Origin: Fodinicola feengrottensis
GTDB taxonomy: Bacteria; Actinomycetota; Actinomycetes; Mycobacteriales; HKI-0501
Direction of reading: 5' to 3'
Assembly: GCF_010993775.1 (NCBI RefSeq)
Contig: NZ_WOTO01000011.1
Coordinates: forward strand, 62,001 to 126,000
DNA length: 64,000 bases
Shown: piece after piece, positions 36,064 to 45,150 of the stretch
Layout: every line of letters begins with the position of its first letter
How positions within the stretch are numbered: position 1 is the first letter of the stretch
Position numbers and translations under genes: made by a program
The notes under the pieces: generated by a model
Told to the model about the DNA's origin: nothing
The model's database searches: none
What the model saw: only the letters and a program-made list of their open reading frames with translations

Positions 36064-37174
36064 TCACGGGCGCCAGTCGATGACGGGAGACAGGGCCCGC
36101 TCGGTGAAGCGGGCCGGCAGCCGGCCGACCAGCCGCATCGCACCGGTACGGGCGGAAACCACGAGCGGGGTGGACAGCTGGCCGACCCGGGCCATTCGGC
36201 GGGACTGCCGGACGATGGTCACGGTCCGTCGATGCCGGGCGGCGGTGAAGGCGGGCAGTCGGTCGCGAACCGCGCCTCCTTCCAGGACCTGGGCGAGCAC
36301 CACCGCGTCCTCGATCGCCTGGCAGCCGCCCTGCCCGAGGTCCGGAGTCATCGGGTGCGCCGCGTCGCCGAGGATCGCGATCGGCCCGAAGTGGTACGCC
36401 GGAAGCGGCCGGGTCAGCTCGTACACGTCGTGCTGCAGTACCTCGACAGCTGCTTCGATGAGCGCGCCGATGGGAGCGTGCCAGCCGCCGAAAACGCCGG
36501 CGAAGCTCCGCCCTCGGGTCCTCGTACGGTCGCCCGGCCGGCGCGTTCAGAGCGGCGTAGCAGTACACCTGACCTGCGGACATCGGCACGATCCCGAACC
36601 GCGCGCCGCGCCCCCAGGTCTCGCTCGCGAGGATGCCGTCGGTGTCGAAAGGAGCGACGAACCTGAAGGCTGTGTAGTTGGCGTAACGCAGCCCCGGATG
36701 CTTCGGAAACCGGCCCTGCCGTACGACGGACCGGATGCCGTCGGCGGCCACGATCAGGTCGGCTTCGACCTCACCCCGGTCGGTGACCAGCGACTTCGCG
36801 GTGACGCCGGTGATGGTGGTATCCAGCCGCAGGTCGGCGGCCGCGGGCCGGAGCAGGTCGATCAGCTCGCCTCGGGGCAACACGGCGAGACCGTCGCCGA
36901 GGTGTTCGTCCGTACGGATCACCCAGTCGCCGTTAGGCGTCCGCAGGCCGCCGGTCGTCCGGGGCGTCGACCGGGCTTGTACATCCACGCCGATCGACTC
37001 GACTCGCAGCGCGCGCAGCGCGTTCGGCGCCAACGCGATCGCGGTGCCTCCCGGGTCCAGCGAGGCCGCCTTCTCGTAGATCGTTACCCGCCAGCCGCGC
37101 CGGATCAGCGCGGTCGCGGCAGTGAGGCCGCCGATACCGGCGCCGGCGATCACCGCTGTACGAATCTTGTCCAT
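36064..37174 (-). CDS. FAD-dependent monooxygenase (one frameshift)
   Basis: Aromatic-hydroxylase-type flavoprotein of about 370 residues. FAD motif [20 protein letters not shown], the DG motif [16 protein letters not shown] and the second FAD motif [17 protein letters not shown] with [12 protein letters not shown]. The frame changes at about 36480 after PRAELRRRF. Start ATG with GAGGA. Divergent from a TetR gene 60 bases away, with two operators in between, so it is probably induced when the TetR ligand, perhaps its aromatic substrate, appears. Confidence 0.9.
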
Positions 37175-37183
37175 CTGATCCTC

Positions 37184-37227
37184 CTCTACATTTGTAGAGT
37201 AACGATCGCGGCTCTACATTGGTAGAG
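37184..37227. promoter_or_regulatory. Twin 16-bp palindromes, TetR operators
   Basis: CTCTACATTTGTAGAG (37184-37199) is a perfect palindrome and CTCTACATTGGTAGAG (37212-37227) differs at one inner position. Centres are 28 bases apart. They fill the gap between the divergent monooxygenase and TetR start codons and overlap the expected promoters and the monooxygenase leader. Confidence 0.8.
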
Positions 37228-37234
37228 TTATTGG

Positions 37235-37844
37235 GTGCCTCGTTCCCGGCCCGCGCGGATGCGGACCATCTCCGACGCGGCCATCGAGGTGCTCGGAATC
37301 CACGGCGTGCGGGGGCTGACGCATCGGGCGGTGGACGCCGCCGCGGACCTGCCGCCGGGCTCGACGTCCTATTACCTACGTACGCGTGAGGCCCTGCTGG
37401 AAGCGGTGGTCGTGCGACTGGTGGAGATCGACGAGGCGGGCGCGCTGGACCAGGCGCCGAACACCGCGGTCCCGCTGCCGTCCGGTCGGGCGGGCCGGGG
37501 TGGCGGTGGCCGCGACGGCGATAGCGGCGATGCTCACCGACTTCCTGACGGTGTCGCGGGTGCGGATGCTGGCCCGCTACGAGTTGTCTCTGGAGGCCAA
37601 CCGGCAGCCGGCCCTGCGCGCCAGCCTGGTGCTCGGCGGTCGCGGGCTGCGCCGGATGGCGACCGCGCTGGTCACCCGGCTCGGCTCGGACGACCCGCCG
37701 CGGCACGCCCGGATGCTGGTCGCCTTCTGCGACGGTGTCCTGTTCGACGCCCTCGCCGGGGCCGGTTCCGGTCAGCTGCCCACCGAGGCGGAGCTGGTGG
37801 GGGACCTTCGTGAGCTATTGACCGCTATGTGCCCGCTGGAGTGA
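37235..37844 (+). CDS. TetR-family regulator (one frameshift)
   Basis: About 203 residues. N-terminal DNA-binding part: TISDAAIEVLGIHGVRGLTH, RAVDAAADLPPGSTSYYLRT, REALLEAVV. The PPGSTSYYLRTREALL form is common in actinobacterial TetR proteins next to FAD monooxygenases. Frame changes at about 37490 in a GGGCC-rich run; the C-terminal part continues VAATAIAAMLTDFLTVSRVR and ends LLTAMCPLE. GTG start 8 bases after the second operator, implying tight autoregulation. Confidence 0.9.
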
Positions 37845-37917
37845 GTGGGGTGCCCTTGACGGCATCTGGTCGTACGGGCACAGTCTGGGAACGTTACCAG
37901 AATGTTTCGGAAGGGTG

Positions 37918-39083
37918 ATGGTCGTGTTCAAACGCCTGATAAGGCCGGTGCTCGCCGCCGGCCTGGGGCTCGCGCTGACCGCGGGGAATGGCTGTCCAGC
38001 CAGCCGCCGCGGCGCCCGCCAGCAGCGCCGCCGACCGAGCGGCTTCGTCATACGCGGCGCTGAAAAAGTATTTCGGCACCAGCAACGGACTGCTGCTGGA
38101 GCAGTATCCGAACGCCACCACCAACAATCCCTATTCGTACGTCTGGCCGTATTCGCAGGCCACCATCGGCGCGCTGAACCTGGCCGGCATTCCCGGCCGC
38201 GGATATGCGTACGACGCCGAGGCGAAGGCCCGGATCGCCGGCTACGCGCCGTACTGGGAACGCGGGCACCACCCCGCCCGGCTACGACTCGTACGTACGA
38301 CCGCCGCTCGGCCAGGGCGGTGACAAGTTCTACGACGACAACGAGTGGATCGGCCTGTCGCTGATCCAGAACTTCAAGAGCACCGGCAACCGCGCGTCGC
38401 TGGCCCGCGCCGCCCAGACTTTCCAGCTGGTGACGCACGGCTGGGACACCGACACCACCCATCCCTGCGCTGGTGGCGTTTTCTGGACGCAGGCGCCGTG
38501 GAGCCAGGACCGCAACACCGTGTCGAACGGACCGGGCGCCGAGCTCGGTCTGCATCTTTACCTGCTGACCGGCAAAAAGTCCTACCTGGACTGGGCGAAG
38601 CGGATGTACGACTGGGCCAACGGCTGCCTGCTGGCGCCGAACGGTCTCTACTGGGATCACATCGATCTGGCCGGCACCATCGAGAAAACCCAGTGGAGCT
38701 ACAACCAGGGCGTGATGCTGGGCGCCAGCACCTTGCTTTACGTGGCAACGCACGATCCGAAATACCTGCGCAGCGCTCGTTCGATCGCCTCGGCCGCGCT
38801 GGCGTTTTACCAGTCTGGCAAGGGATTCACCGGGCAGCCGGCGGAGTTCAACTCGATTTTCTTCAAGAACCTGCTGATTCTGGATGCCGTCCACCCGGAC
38901 CCGTCGTACCGAGCCGCGATGGCCGGCTACGCCGACCAGGTCTGGACGACGTACCGCGATCCGGCCACCGGCCTGTTCCATTTCGACCCGACCCAGCCGG
39001 TGACTCTGCTGCAGCAGGGTTCCATGGTGCAGACGTACGCGCTGCTGGCCTGGCCGCGAGCTGCTTACCTGAAGTTGGCTTAA
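37918..39083 (+). CDS. Secreted glycoside hydrolase family 76 (alpha-1,6-mannanase) (two frameshifts)
   Basis: A secreted enzyme of about 388 residues. The signal peptide starts MVVFKRLIRPVLAAGLGLAL and after a corrected base at about 37985 continues AVQPAAAAP. GH76 features: YVWPYSQATIGALNLAG, the catalytic Asp pair in KFYDDNEWIGLSLI, GGVFWTQAPWSQDRNTVSNG, GPGAELGLHLYLLTG and WSYNQGVMLGASTLLYV. A second change is near 38268. GGAAGG before the ATG. Probably degrades alpha-1,6-mannans from fungi or from actinobacterial envelope glycans. Confidence 0.9.
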
Positions 39084-40069
39084 ACCCTGCGGGCGGCGGG
39101 GCTCAGTGGCCCCGCTGCCTTCACGGTCCGCAGCACTGGCGCGGTCTCGAGGGTGTGGATCGCGTCCAACGCGCCAAGTCGGTGCGTGAGGTAGTAATGC
39201 AAAGAGCCCGGGTCCGGGCAGAGCGCCTGCGCGACCAGGTTCGTACGACCCGTGGTGGCGGCCACGAAAGCGAGCTCGTCGTGGCCGGCCAGAGTGTGCG
39301 CGACCTCGTCGAGGTGCGCCGGGGTGACAGCCATCCAGAGCAGGGCCTGCGTGGACGCGCCCAGCTGAGCATCATGGACGTTCACGTCGAAGAAAATCGC
39401 GCCGCTGGCCCGTAGGTCGGCGATCCGGCGCGCCACCGTCGCCGCCGACCAGCCGGTGGCCGCCGCCAGCTCGGCCTGGCTGGTCCGGCCGTCCCGCTGC
39501 AGCGCGGTCAACAGGTCGGCATCCCCGTCGGTGACTGCTGCCTCGGGCAACCGGCGCTCAGTCGGATTCCGATGGGCCAGTTCCGCCTGCTGCTCGTCGG
39601 TGAGCGTGTTCGCCCGGCCTCGCCAGGCGCTGGGGCCGCCGAGATACGTGTGCAGGACGTAATGCGCGGAGACCGCGGTGATGCTCGCGGTCCGTGGGAT
39701 GTCCCGAAGCAGCAGGTCGCCGGCCTCGCCGGTACGAGTGTGGACGATCGAGACGATCTCGGTGCCACCGGACGTGAGCTTGACCCACGAGGTGTCCGTC
39801 CGCCTGGCCAGCGCATACGCGAGGTCCTGCGCGGTGTTCGGCCCCGCGGTCAGCCGCACCAGCCACTGCGCCCGGCCGGCTCTGCCCGGGTCGACCAGGC
39901 CAATCACCCGTAGGCCCGCGTCCGTACGCAGCCGTGCATAGCGACGCGTGACCGTCTGGGTCGATACACCGGTGATCGCCGCGATCCGGCTGAACGGCGC
40001 TCGACCGTCGACATGCAGCGCGTGGATCAACGCCCGGTCGAGGTCGTCAAGCATGCACAGATCCTTCAT
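39080..40069 (-). CDS. Two-domain Lrp/AsnC-type regulator
   Basis: About 329 residues made of two Lrp-like halves. First half: LDDLDRALIHALHVDGRAPF, SRIAAITGVSTQTVTRRYAR. Second half: TDGDADLLTALQRDGRTSQA, ELAAATGWSAATVARRIADL, then a RAM-like ligand domain (LLWMAVTPAHLDEVAHTLAG). Start could be 40069 or 40054. Divergent from the DHA2 exporter about 100 bases away, which it may control. Its stop overlaps the convergent GH76 stop by 4 bases. Intact. Confidence 0.88.
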   Translation of the reverse strand: MKDLCMLDDLDRALIHALHVDGRAPFSRIAAITGVSTQTVTRRYARLRTDAGLRVIGLVDPGRAGRAQWLVRLTAGPNTAQDLAYALARRTDTSWVKLTSGGTEIVSIVHTRTGEAGDLLLRDIPRTASITAVSAHYVLHTYLGGPSAWRGRANTLTDEQQAELAHRNPTERRLPEAAVTDGDADLLTALQRDGRTSQAELAAATGWSAATVARRIADLRASGAIFFDVNVHDAQLGASTQALLWMAVTPAHLDEVAHTLAGHDELAFVAATTGRTNLVAQALCPDPGSLHYYLTHRLGALDAIHTLETAPVLRTVKAAGPLSPAARRV

Positions 40070-40171
40070 ATAGAGCCTCAGTATGGAACATATCCACAAG
40101 TTATGCACCGTCTGTGGAAAGTCATGGTGGCGCGACGGCATTCTCTGGTGCGGACGTACGAGGAGGAAGTC

Positions 40172-41570
40172 ATGTCGAATGAGATGTTGGCGCCGCCGCT
40201 CTACCGCTGGCGGTGGGCGTCCCTGGCATCGCTGCTGGTGGCCGAGGCAATGAACCTGCTCGACGCGACGATCGTGCAGGTCGCAGCCCCGGTCATGCAC
40301 GCGGATCTGCCGGGGCCGGCGTCCGACATCCAGTGGTTCAGCGCCGCGTACACGCTGCCGTTCGCGGTCCTGCTGATCACCGGCGGACGGCTCGGCGACA
40401 TCCTCGGACGCAAGCGGATCTTCCAGCTCGGCGTCGCCGGCTTTGTGATCGCCTCGCTGTGCTGCGCTTTCGCGCCCACGGCCGGCCTGCTGATCGCGGC
40501 CCGGGCCGTCCAGGGCGCCGCGGCCGCGGTGGTGATCCCGCAGACCATCGGTCTGATCCGGGCGATGTTCGACGGGACGGAGATGGCGCGCGCACTGGGC
40601 TCGATCGGTCCGGTGATGGGGCTGGCCGCGGTGTGCGGGCCGCTGTTGGGCGGAGTCCTCACCCACGCCGATCTCTTCGGGTCCTCCTGGCGGATGGTGT
40701 TCCTCGTGAACGTCCCGCTCGGCATCGCTGTGCTACTGGCGTCGCCGCTGATGCTCGACGACCGCGCGGCTAGCCGGCCACGCCTGGATGTGCTCGGCAC
40801 CGCCCTGGTAGTCGTTGGTACGGGCCTGATCGTCTATCCGCTCATCGAGGCCGGCGACGCCGGTTGGATCGCCTTTGTCGCAGGTATCACTGTGCTTGTC
40901 GGGTTCGCATTCCAGCAACGCGGCGGTGGCTCACTGATCGAGTTGAGCCTCTTCCGGCAGCGGGGATTCCCGGCCGCACTGGTGACCTCGACGTTGTTGT
41001 TTTTCGCTGTGACGAACGGATTGATGCTGGTGGTCGTGCTGCAAATGCAGCTCGGCCTGCACGCGGACGTACTCACTGCCGGGCTCACCCTGCTGCCCTG
41101 GTCGTGCGCCATGGCTGCTTCTTCGTGGATAGCCGGTGCATATCTGGTGCCTCGGTACGGTTCCAAGGTGATGTTCGTTGGTCTCGCGACGATGCTTTTC
41201 GGTGTGGTTGCTTCGATCGCGGTCTACGCGACGAGCACGGTCGGTGTGTACCCGTGGCCGTTGCTCGGCTCCCTCGCGGTCACTGGCCTCGGCCTCGGAA
41301 TGTTCACCGTGCCGTTCTTCACCACCGCGCTGCATCGCGTACGTCCACATGAGACCGGGTCAGCGGCCGGCCTTATCAACGCTGTCCAGCAATTGGGCGG
41401 CACGCTCGGGATCGCCTTACTGGGCAGCATTTTCCTCAGCACGCAGGCGGGGCCGGCGGTCTGGTGGCCGTACGACTCGCATTCTGGGTGGCCGCGCGGG
41501 ACTGTTGGTCGCCACGGTGGCCGCGGCTGCCCTGATGCGAAGCCCCGGGACGGATCGGCTGACTGGGTAG
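40172..41570 (+). CDS. MFS drug exporter, DHA2 (14-helix) type (frameshifts at the C-terminus)
   Basis: Proton antiporter of about 467 residues. Characteristic segments: MNLLDATIVQVAAPVMHADL, QWFSAAYTLPFAVLLITGGR, LGDILGRKRIFQLGVAGFVI, GPLLGGVLTH and AGLINAVQQLGGTLGIALLG. The C-terminus changes frame near 41455 and 41500; corrected it reads LVAVRLAFWVAA and ends LMRSPGTDRLTG at 41570. ATG with AGGAGG. Substrate unknown. Divergent from the Lrp-type regulator. Confidence 0.9.
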
Positions 41571-41571
41571 G

Positions 41572-42585
41572 TCAGTGGCGGGGACCGCTGGGGCGGGTGG
41601 GCCGCGGCGGTTGCGGGTCGGGAGGTCCGGGCGGTGGCTGCGGTGACCGGTGGGTGGACGCCTGCTGGTTCTGTCGGTTGGCGCGGTCGTTCAGCCGGCG
41701 TAGCTGCTCGGACATCTGCGGCGACAAGGGCTCCGACCCAGCCACCGGCGGCGCGGGCGGGGTGGCGCCGGTCTGGTCGAGCCTGCTCAGGTCCCGTTCG
41801 TACTGGTCCAGCCGGCCATCCTGGAGCAGCTGGTGCGTTTGTACGTCCCCCACCTCGTTCCGGGCGAGGATGGCCCGCGAGTCGGCAAGGTCCGCTTTTT
41901 GGCTTGCCGCGGTCGCTTTCTGATCGGTCTGCTCCTGCCGAACATAGAGCGCACCCATGTCCCTGGTGATCCGATGGATCTGCTCCTGCGTACCGGACTG
42001 TGCGTTCAGCAACTGGCTAACGGCCGCCTTCAGCTGTTGGATTTCGGCTTCCTGGCTGGAGAGCTGGGTCTGTTGACTACTGATCGTCTGTTCCAAGTCG
42101 GTGATCCGGCGCTGCGACACGTCTTCCCGGCTGTTCGCCCGAGTCGCCTGCTGCCGCGCCTCGGTCGCGGTCTTGTCCACCCGATCCATCCGGTCATCTG
42201 GATCGTCATCCCCAGCAGGATCTCCCGGTGCTGGTGGCCGGTTCCGGTTACGCAGATCTTTCCAGGTCGGGAGGACCCCGCTGGCCACAAGTCCGCTGGT
42301 CGCAGTCAGCGTGACGGCGACAATACCGGCACTACTTTCGGCCACGTTGCTTCCGAAGTAGGTCGCGCCGCCGACAAGGTGGGCGATCTGCACAGCTGAA
42401 AACTGCGCAATGGGCGTGGAAATGAGGTACGTGGCTGCGCTCGTCGCGACGGTCCGCATGGTGTTGGTGGCGATGCCTATAGCCCGGGCCGCGATAGGGT
42501 GATCTGTTGCCCAGCGCTTCCAATATGCCGCCGAGAACCGGCCCCTGGCCGGATCTCTTCGTCGTAACGGGGCGTGGTCGCTCAT
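41572..42585 (-). CDS. Coiled-coil protein with membrane segments, in the Xre/DUF397 operon
   Basis: 337 residues, no family recognised. Residues 1-110 contain Ala/Thr-rich hydrophobic stretches (ARAIGIATNTMRTVATSAAT and VESSAGIVAVTLTATSGLVA-like) that may be two membrane helices. Residues about 135-270 form a long heptad coiled coil (TDLEQTISSQQTQLSSQEAE, IQQLKAAVSQLL). The tail is very rich in Pro, Gln and Arg. ATG overlaps the stop of the upstream gene (ATGA), so both are coupled. Structure suggests a scaffold or stalk; function unknown. Confidence 0.7.
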   Translation of the reverse strand: MSDHAPLRRRDPARGRFSAAYWKRWATDHPIAARAIGIATNTMRTVATSAATYLISTPIAQFSAVQIAHLVGGATYFGSNVAESSAGIVAVTLTATSGLVASGVLPTWKDLRNRNRPPAPGDPAGDDDPDDRMDRVDKTATEARQQATRANSREDVSQRRITDLEQTISSQQTQLSSQEAEIQQLKAAVSQLLNAQSGTQEQIHRITRDMGALYVRQEQTDQKATAASQKADLADSRAILARNEVGDVQTHQLLQDGRLDQYERDLSRLDQTGATPPAPPVAGSEPLSPQMSEQLRRLNDRANRQNQQASTHRSPQPPPGPPDPQPPRPTRPSGPRH

Positions 42586-43178
42586 GTTCTATCCAGATAA
42601 CCTGCGCCTGCGGCCAGAATGACTGGCACCGTGGCGGCGAACAGATAGCCGAGTTGCTCGCCCGAAAGGGGAGCGCCGGTGCGATATTTCTGATAGTTGC
42701 GCACCTGGTCCCACATCGACGGGAACCGGATCGATCCTGACCACAGCACGTACAAATCGTGGTGCAACGTCAGAACCACCTGTCCGCCGACGGCGATCTT
42801 GAACATCGACGGATCGTCCGGAGTATTGCCCACCCCCATACCGTTGGGGTGGAGATTGTGGTGTTTCAGGAAGTCGATGCTAGAGCGCTCGCCGACTTCG
42901 AATTCCACCAGCAAGCCGCTCTTGAGGAGCGATCCCATCACGTCGGGGTCACTGATCCCGTTCGCCTGCGCGAGATTCTCCAGATGTTGAAGCGTAAACC
43001 GCTGCTCGCGGTGGGCGTCGTGATCGCTGAACGCGAGAGACCAGAGTCGTTGGCCCGATTCGGTCAAGGTTGCCTGGTCCTGACCCACGAGAACTTCGTA
43101 GTAAGCGGGCTCGCCTGCGTCGTCGGCCGGGTGGCTGATGCCCATCGGGTAGCCGACAGGTACGACGATCTTGGGCAC
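42582..43178 (-). CDS. Hypothetical tail-anchored protein in the Xre/DUF397 operon
   Basis: 198 residues from the GTG at 43178, chosen because AGGGAG lies six bases before it; a longer frame to 43211 exists. The middle (QRLWSLAFSDHDAHREQRFT to GSLLKSGLLVEFEVGE) looks like a winged-helix fold. Near the end is GQVVLTLHHDLYVLWSGSIR and a C-terminal hydrophobic helix LGYLFAATVPVILAAGAGYL. No family recognised. It lies 57 bases downstream of the DUF397 gene and is coupled to the coiled-coil gene, so the four genes probably form one transcript. Confidence 0.7.
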   Translation of the reverse strand: MPKIVVPVGYPMGISHPADDAGEPAYYEVLVGQDQATLTESGQRLWSLAFSDHDAHREQRFTLQHLENLAQANGISDPDVMGSLLKSGLLVEFEVGERSSIDFLKHHNLHPNGMGVGNTPDDPSMFKIAVGGQVVLTLHHDLYVLWSGSIRFPSMWDQVRNYQKYRTGAPLSGEQLGYLFAATVPVILAAGAGYLDRT

Positions 43179-43235
43179 TTGTGTCTCCCTGCTCACGGAT
43201 GCTTGCTGCAAGTCATCGTAGAGCAGGCTGGCGCG

Positions 43236-43433
43236 TTAGTGGGACGTTCTTATGGCCTCGACGAAGGTTCGCCAGTTGGTCGTCGTAAACGTCAGCAACG
43301 GTGAGATGTCGCCGAGCTTGCTGTCGCGTACGACAAGATCGTCGCTCTGGAGTTGGGTCACCTCGACGCACGCGCCGCCGTTGTTGCCGGAGCGGCGGCT
43401 CTTCCGCCACGTCAGGTGATTTCGGCTATCCAC
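43236..43433 (-). CDS. DUF397 protein
   Basis: 65 residues, with the complete DUF397 signature: LTWRKSRRSGNNGGACVEV, VVRDSKLGDISPLLTF and WRTFVEAIRTSH. These small proteins are paired with DUF5753/Xre regulators throughout actinobacteria (for example the whiJ and abaA loci of Streptomyces) and seem to antagonise or modulate them. Its start lies inside the last codons of the Xre gene, an 8-base overlap. Confidence 0.93.
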   Translation of the reverse strand: MDSRNHLTWRKSRRSGNNGGACVEVTQLQSDDLVVRDSKLGDISPLLTFTTTNWRTFVEAIRTSH

Positions 43434-44289
43434 TACAGAACTCCTTCTCCGCCGCGAGTATTAGGTCACGTGATTTCCGCTGGTCGAGCGCGAGATTTCC
43501 GATGTTTCTGAACTGGTCGCGATAGGGCTCGAGCTCGTGGGCCTTGTCCAGATACAGAGCACCGGTCAGCTGTTCGATATAGACGGTGTCGGGCTCACTG
43601 TCGGCCGGGAAATCCAACACCCGAAACGAGCCGAGCATCGCGCCATGTGCACCGGTAGCGAACGGCAGGATTCGAATCGAGATGTTGCTGTGCTCGCTCA
43701 TGGCCGCCAGTTGCCTGAGCTGGTGCCCGATAGCCAGCGGACCGCCGACAGGGCGCCGGATAGCGGCTTCGTTCAGGATGAAGTCGAATTTCTTGCCGTC
43801 GTTGCCCAGAACCGACTGGCGGGCAATACGGACCTCGACGATTCGCTCGATGTCGGCTGCGGTGTGAACGGTCGAGGTGCGCAGGATGGCCTCAATGTAC
43901 GAACGAGTCTGCAGCAGCCCATCCACGAGTTCGCCGTTATAGACCTCCTGGAGGCTTGCGGTGGTTTCCAGGTCGATGTAGATCTCGAACCATTTCGGGA
44001 TCACGTCGCCGTACGCGTGGTACCAGCCTCTGGCTTTTGTCTCCTTCGCCAGTGCTTTCAGCGCCTCGGTGAGGTCTTTCGGAGCGCCGTAGATCTTGCA
44101 CATCGCCTCGACGTCGAGGGCGCGCATCGCCGGTTCGCCGCGTTCGATCCGCCAGATTTTTTGCCGGGACCATTCCAGTTGGTCCGTCGCGGCTTCGATC
44201 GTGATGTGCGCGGCCTCGCGGAGCCGCCGAAGCTCACGCCCCAGCCGCCGCCGCGGCACCGTCGAACCCTGCTCACTCGGCACGGTCAT
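43426..44289 (-). CDS. Xre-type helix-turn-helix regulator with DUF5753
   Basis: 287 residues from the ATG at 44289 (GGAAGGGTG upstream). N-terminal Xre domain: RRRLGRELRRLREAAHITIE, AATDQLEWSRQKIWRIERGE. The remainder is DUF5753, with YIDLETTASLQEVYNGELVD, GLLQTRSYIEAILR, RQSVLGNDGKKFDFILNEAA, HSNISIRILPFATGAHGAML and YLDKAHELEPYRDQF. Typical WhiJ-like length. Probably binds the intergenic palindrome and is modulated by the overlapping DUF397 partner. Intact. Confidence 0.93.
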   Translation of the reverse strand: MTVPSEQGSTVPRRRLGRELRRLREAAHITIEAATDQLEWSRQKIWRIERGEPAMRALDVEAMCKIYGAPKDLTEALKALAKETKARGWYHAYGDVIPKWFEIYIDLETTASLQEVYNGELVDGLLQTRSYIEAILRTSTVHTAADIERIVEVRIARQSVLGNDGKKFDFILNEAAIRRPVGGPLAIGHQLRQLAAMSEHSNISIRILPFATGAHGAMLGSFRVLDFPADSEPDTVYIEQLTGALYLDKAHELEPYRDQFRNIGNLALDQRKSRDLILAAEKEFCSG

Positions 44290-44379
44290 CACCCTTCCAT
44301 GTTGCACGCCGGTACGTCGTACTGCATCCAAAACACAACATCGCCCAACGGTCGATCCGTTACCTACCGAACCTTGAAA

Positions 44380-44393
44380 ATGCAACGTTGCAT
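44380..44393. promoter_or_regulatory. Perfect 14-bp palindrome, candidate Xre operator
   Basis: ATGCAACGTTGCAT lies between the divergent Xre gene and the 44455 gene, 62 bases before the latter. A related spaced pair, ATGTTG near 44298 and CAACAT near 44336, flanks the Xre promoter side. Position makes a regulator-binding role likely. Confidence 0.5.
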
Positions 44394-44454
44394 CACGAGG
44401 TTATAGCTGGTTAGGTCGCGACTACGCAAAGGAGCGGTCGAACTCGGGAGCGTG

Positions 44455-45150
44455 ATGAGCAAGCAGCAGACGGAACGGGACCGTTGGCAAATCGGCGCGG
44501 GACGCGTGGGATTGGGCGCGCCAGGTCGACGAGGTTCGCGCGCTCCTGCGTACGGTCGACGACACGTACGTTATCCACACGAAATCGGCGAGCCTGCTGA
44601 TGGCCAGCGCGGCCAGCCTGCTGCGCGCCCGCGCCGAGTCGGAGATCTCGCCGTCGAAATCGCAGGTGTGGCGCGGCAGGGCGAACCTCTGGTGTTGGGC
44701 GGCCGCCGGGCCGTTGGCCTACTATCGGCTGGCCGGCAGGCCGATCACGGTGGAAGAACTGATCGGCAACGTGGTGACTGGCACGCTCATCGCGTCGGTC
44801 TACGCGGTAATAGCGAGCAAATGGGGGGCGTACGGTCGAGGCGCCGCCGGCTCGGCGAGGGACCGACGACTCCGGCGACGGTTGACTTCGCGACGGAGCG
44901 ACAGGCGCCGGCGACCACCGACTCGCAGGCGTATTTGGCATATCTGGCGTGGCGGGCCGGGCATCTGGGCCAGGCCTCGCGATTACTTCTCATGCCGAGC
45001 CGGCTTCAGGCAGCGCGCGACCGTGAGGCATTCCGGGTGGATGTCAGCCTGGCGACCATTTATCTCTTCGACTCGATGGAGTCGCTCAAAAGCCTTTCCG
45101 AATACGTCGAGTCAGTCGGTGCGGGAGAAAAGGGTGGCGAGCTGCGGTGA
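44455..45150 (+). CDS. Hypothetical membrane protein divergent from Xre (two compensating frameshifts)
   Basis: About 231 residues, not recognised. The start reads MSKQQTERDRWQIGA; after a correction near 44503 it continues RDAWDWARQVDEVRALLRTV and a helical region SLLMASAASLLRARAESEIS, then two probable membrane helices (LWCWAAAGPLAYYRLAG and LIGNVVTGTLIASVYAVIAS). Near 44825 the frame returns and the soluble C-terminus reads AYLAYLAWRAGHLGQASRLL to SLSEYVESVGAGEKGGELR. Shares a regulatory gap with the Xre gene. The last 39 bases overlap the convergent ROK gene. Confidence 0.6.
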   Translation: MSKQQTERDRWQIGAGRVGLGAPGRRGSRAPAYGRRHVRYPHEIGEPADGQRGQPAARPRRVGDLAVEIAGVARQGEPLVLGGRRAVGLLSAGRQADHGGRTDRQRGDWHAHRVGLRGNSEQMGGVRSRRRRLGEGPTTPATVDFATERQAPATTDSQAYLAYLAWRAGHLGQASRLLLMPSRLQAARDREAFRVDVSLATIYLFDSMESLKSLSEYVESVGAGEKGGELR

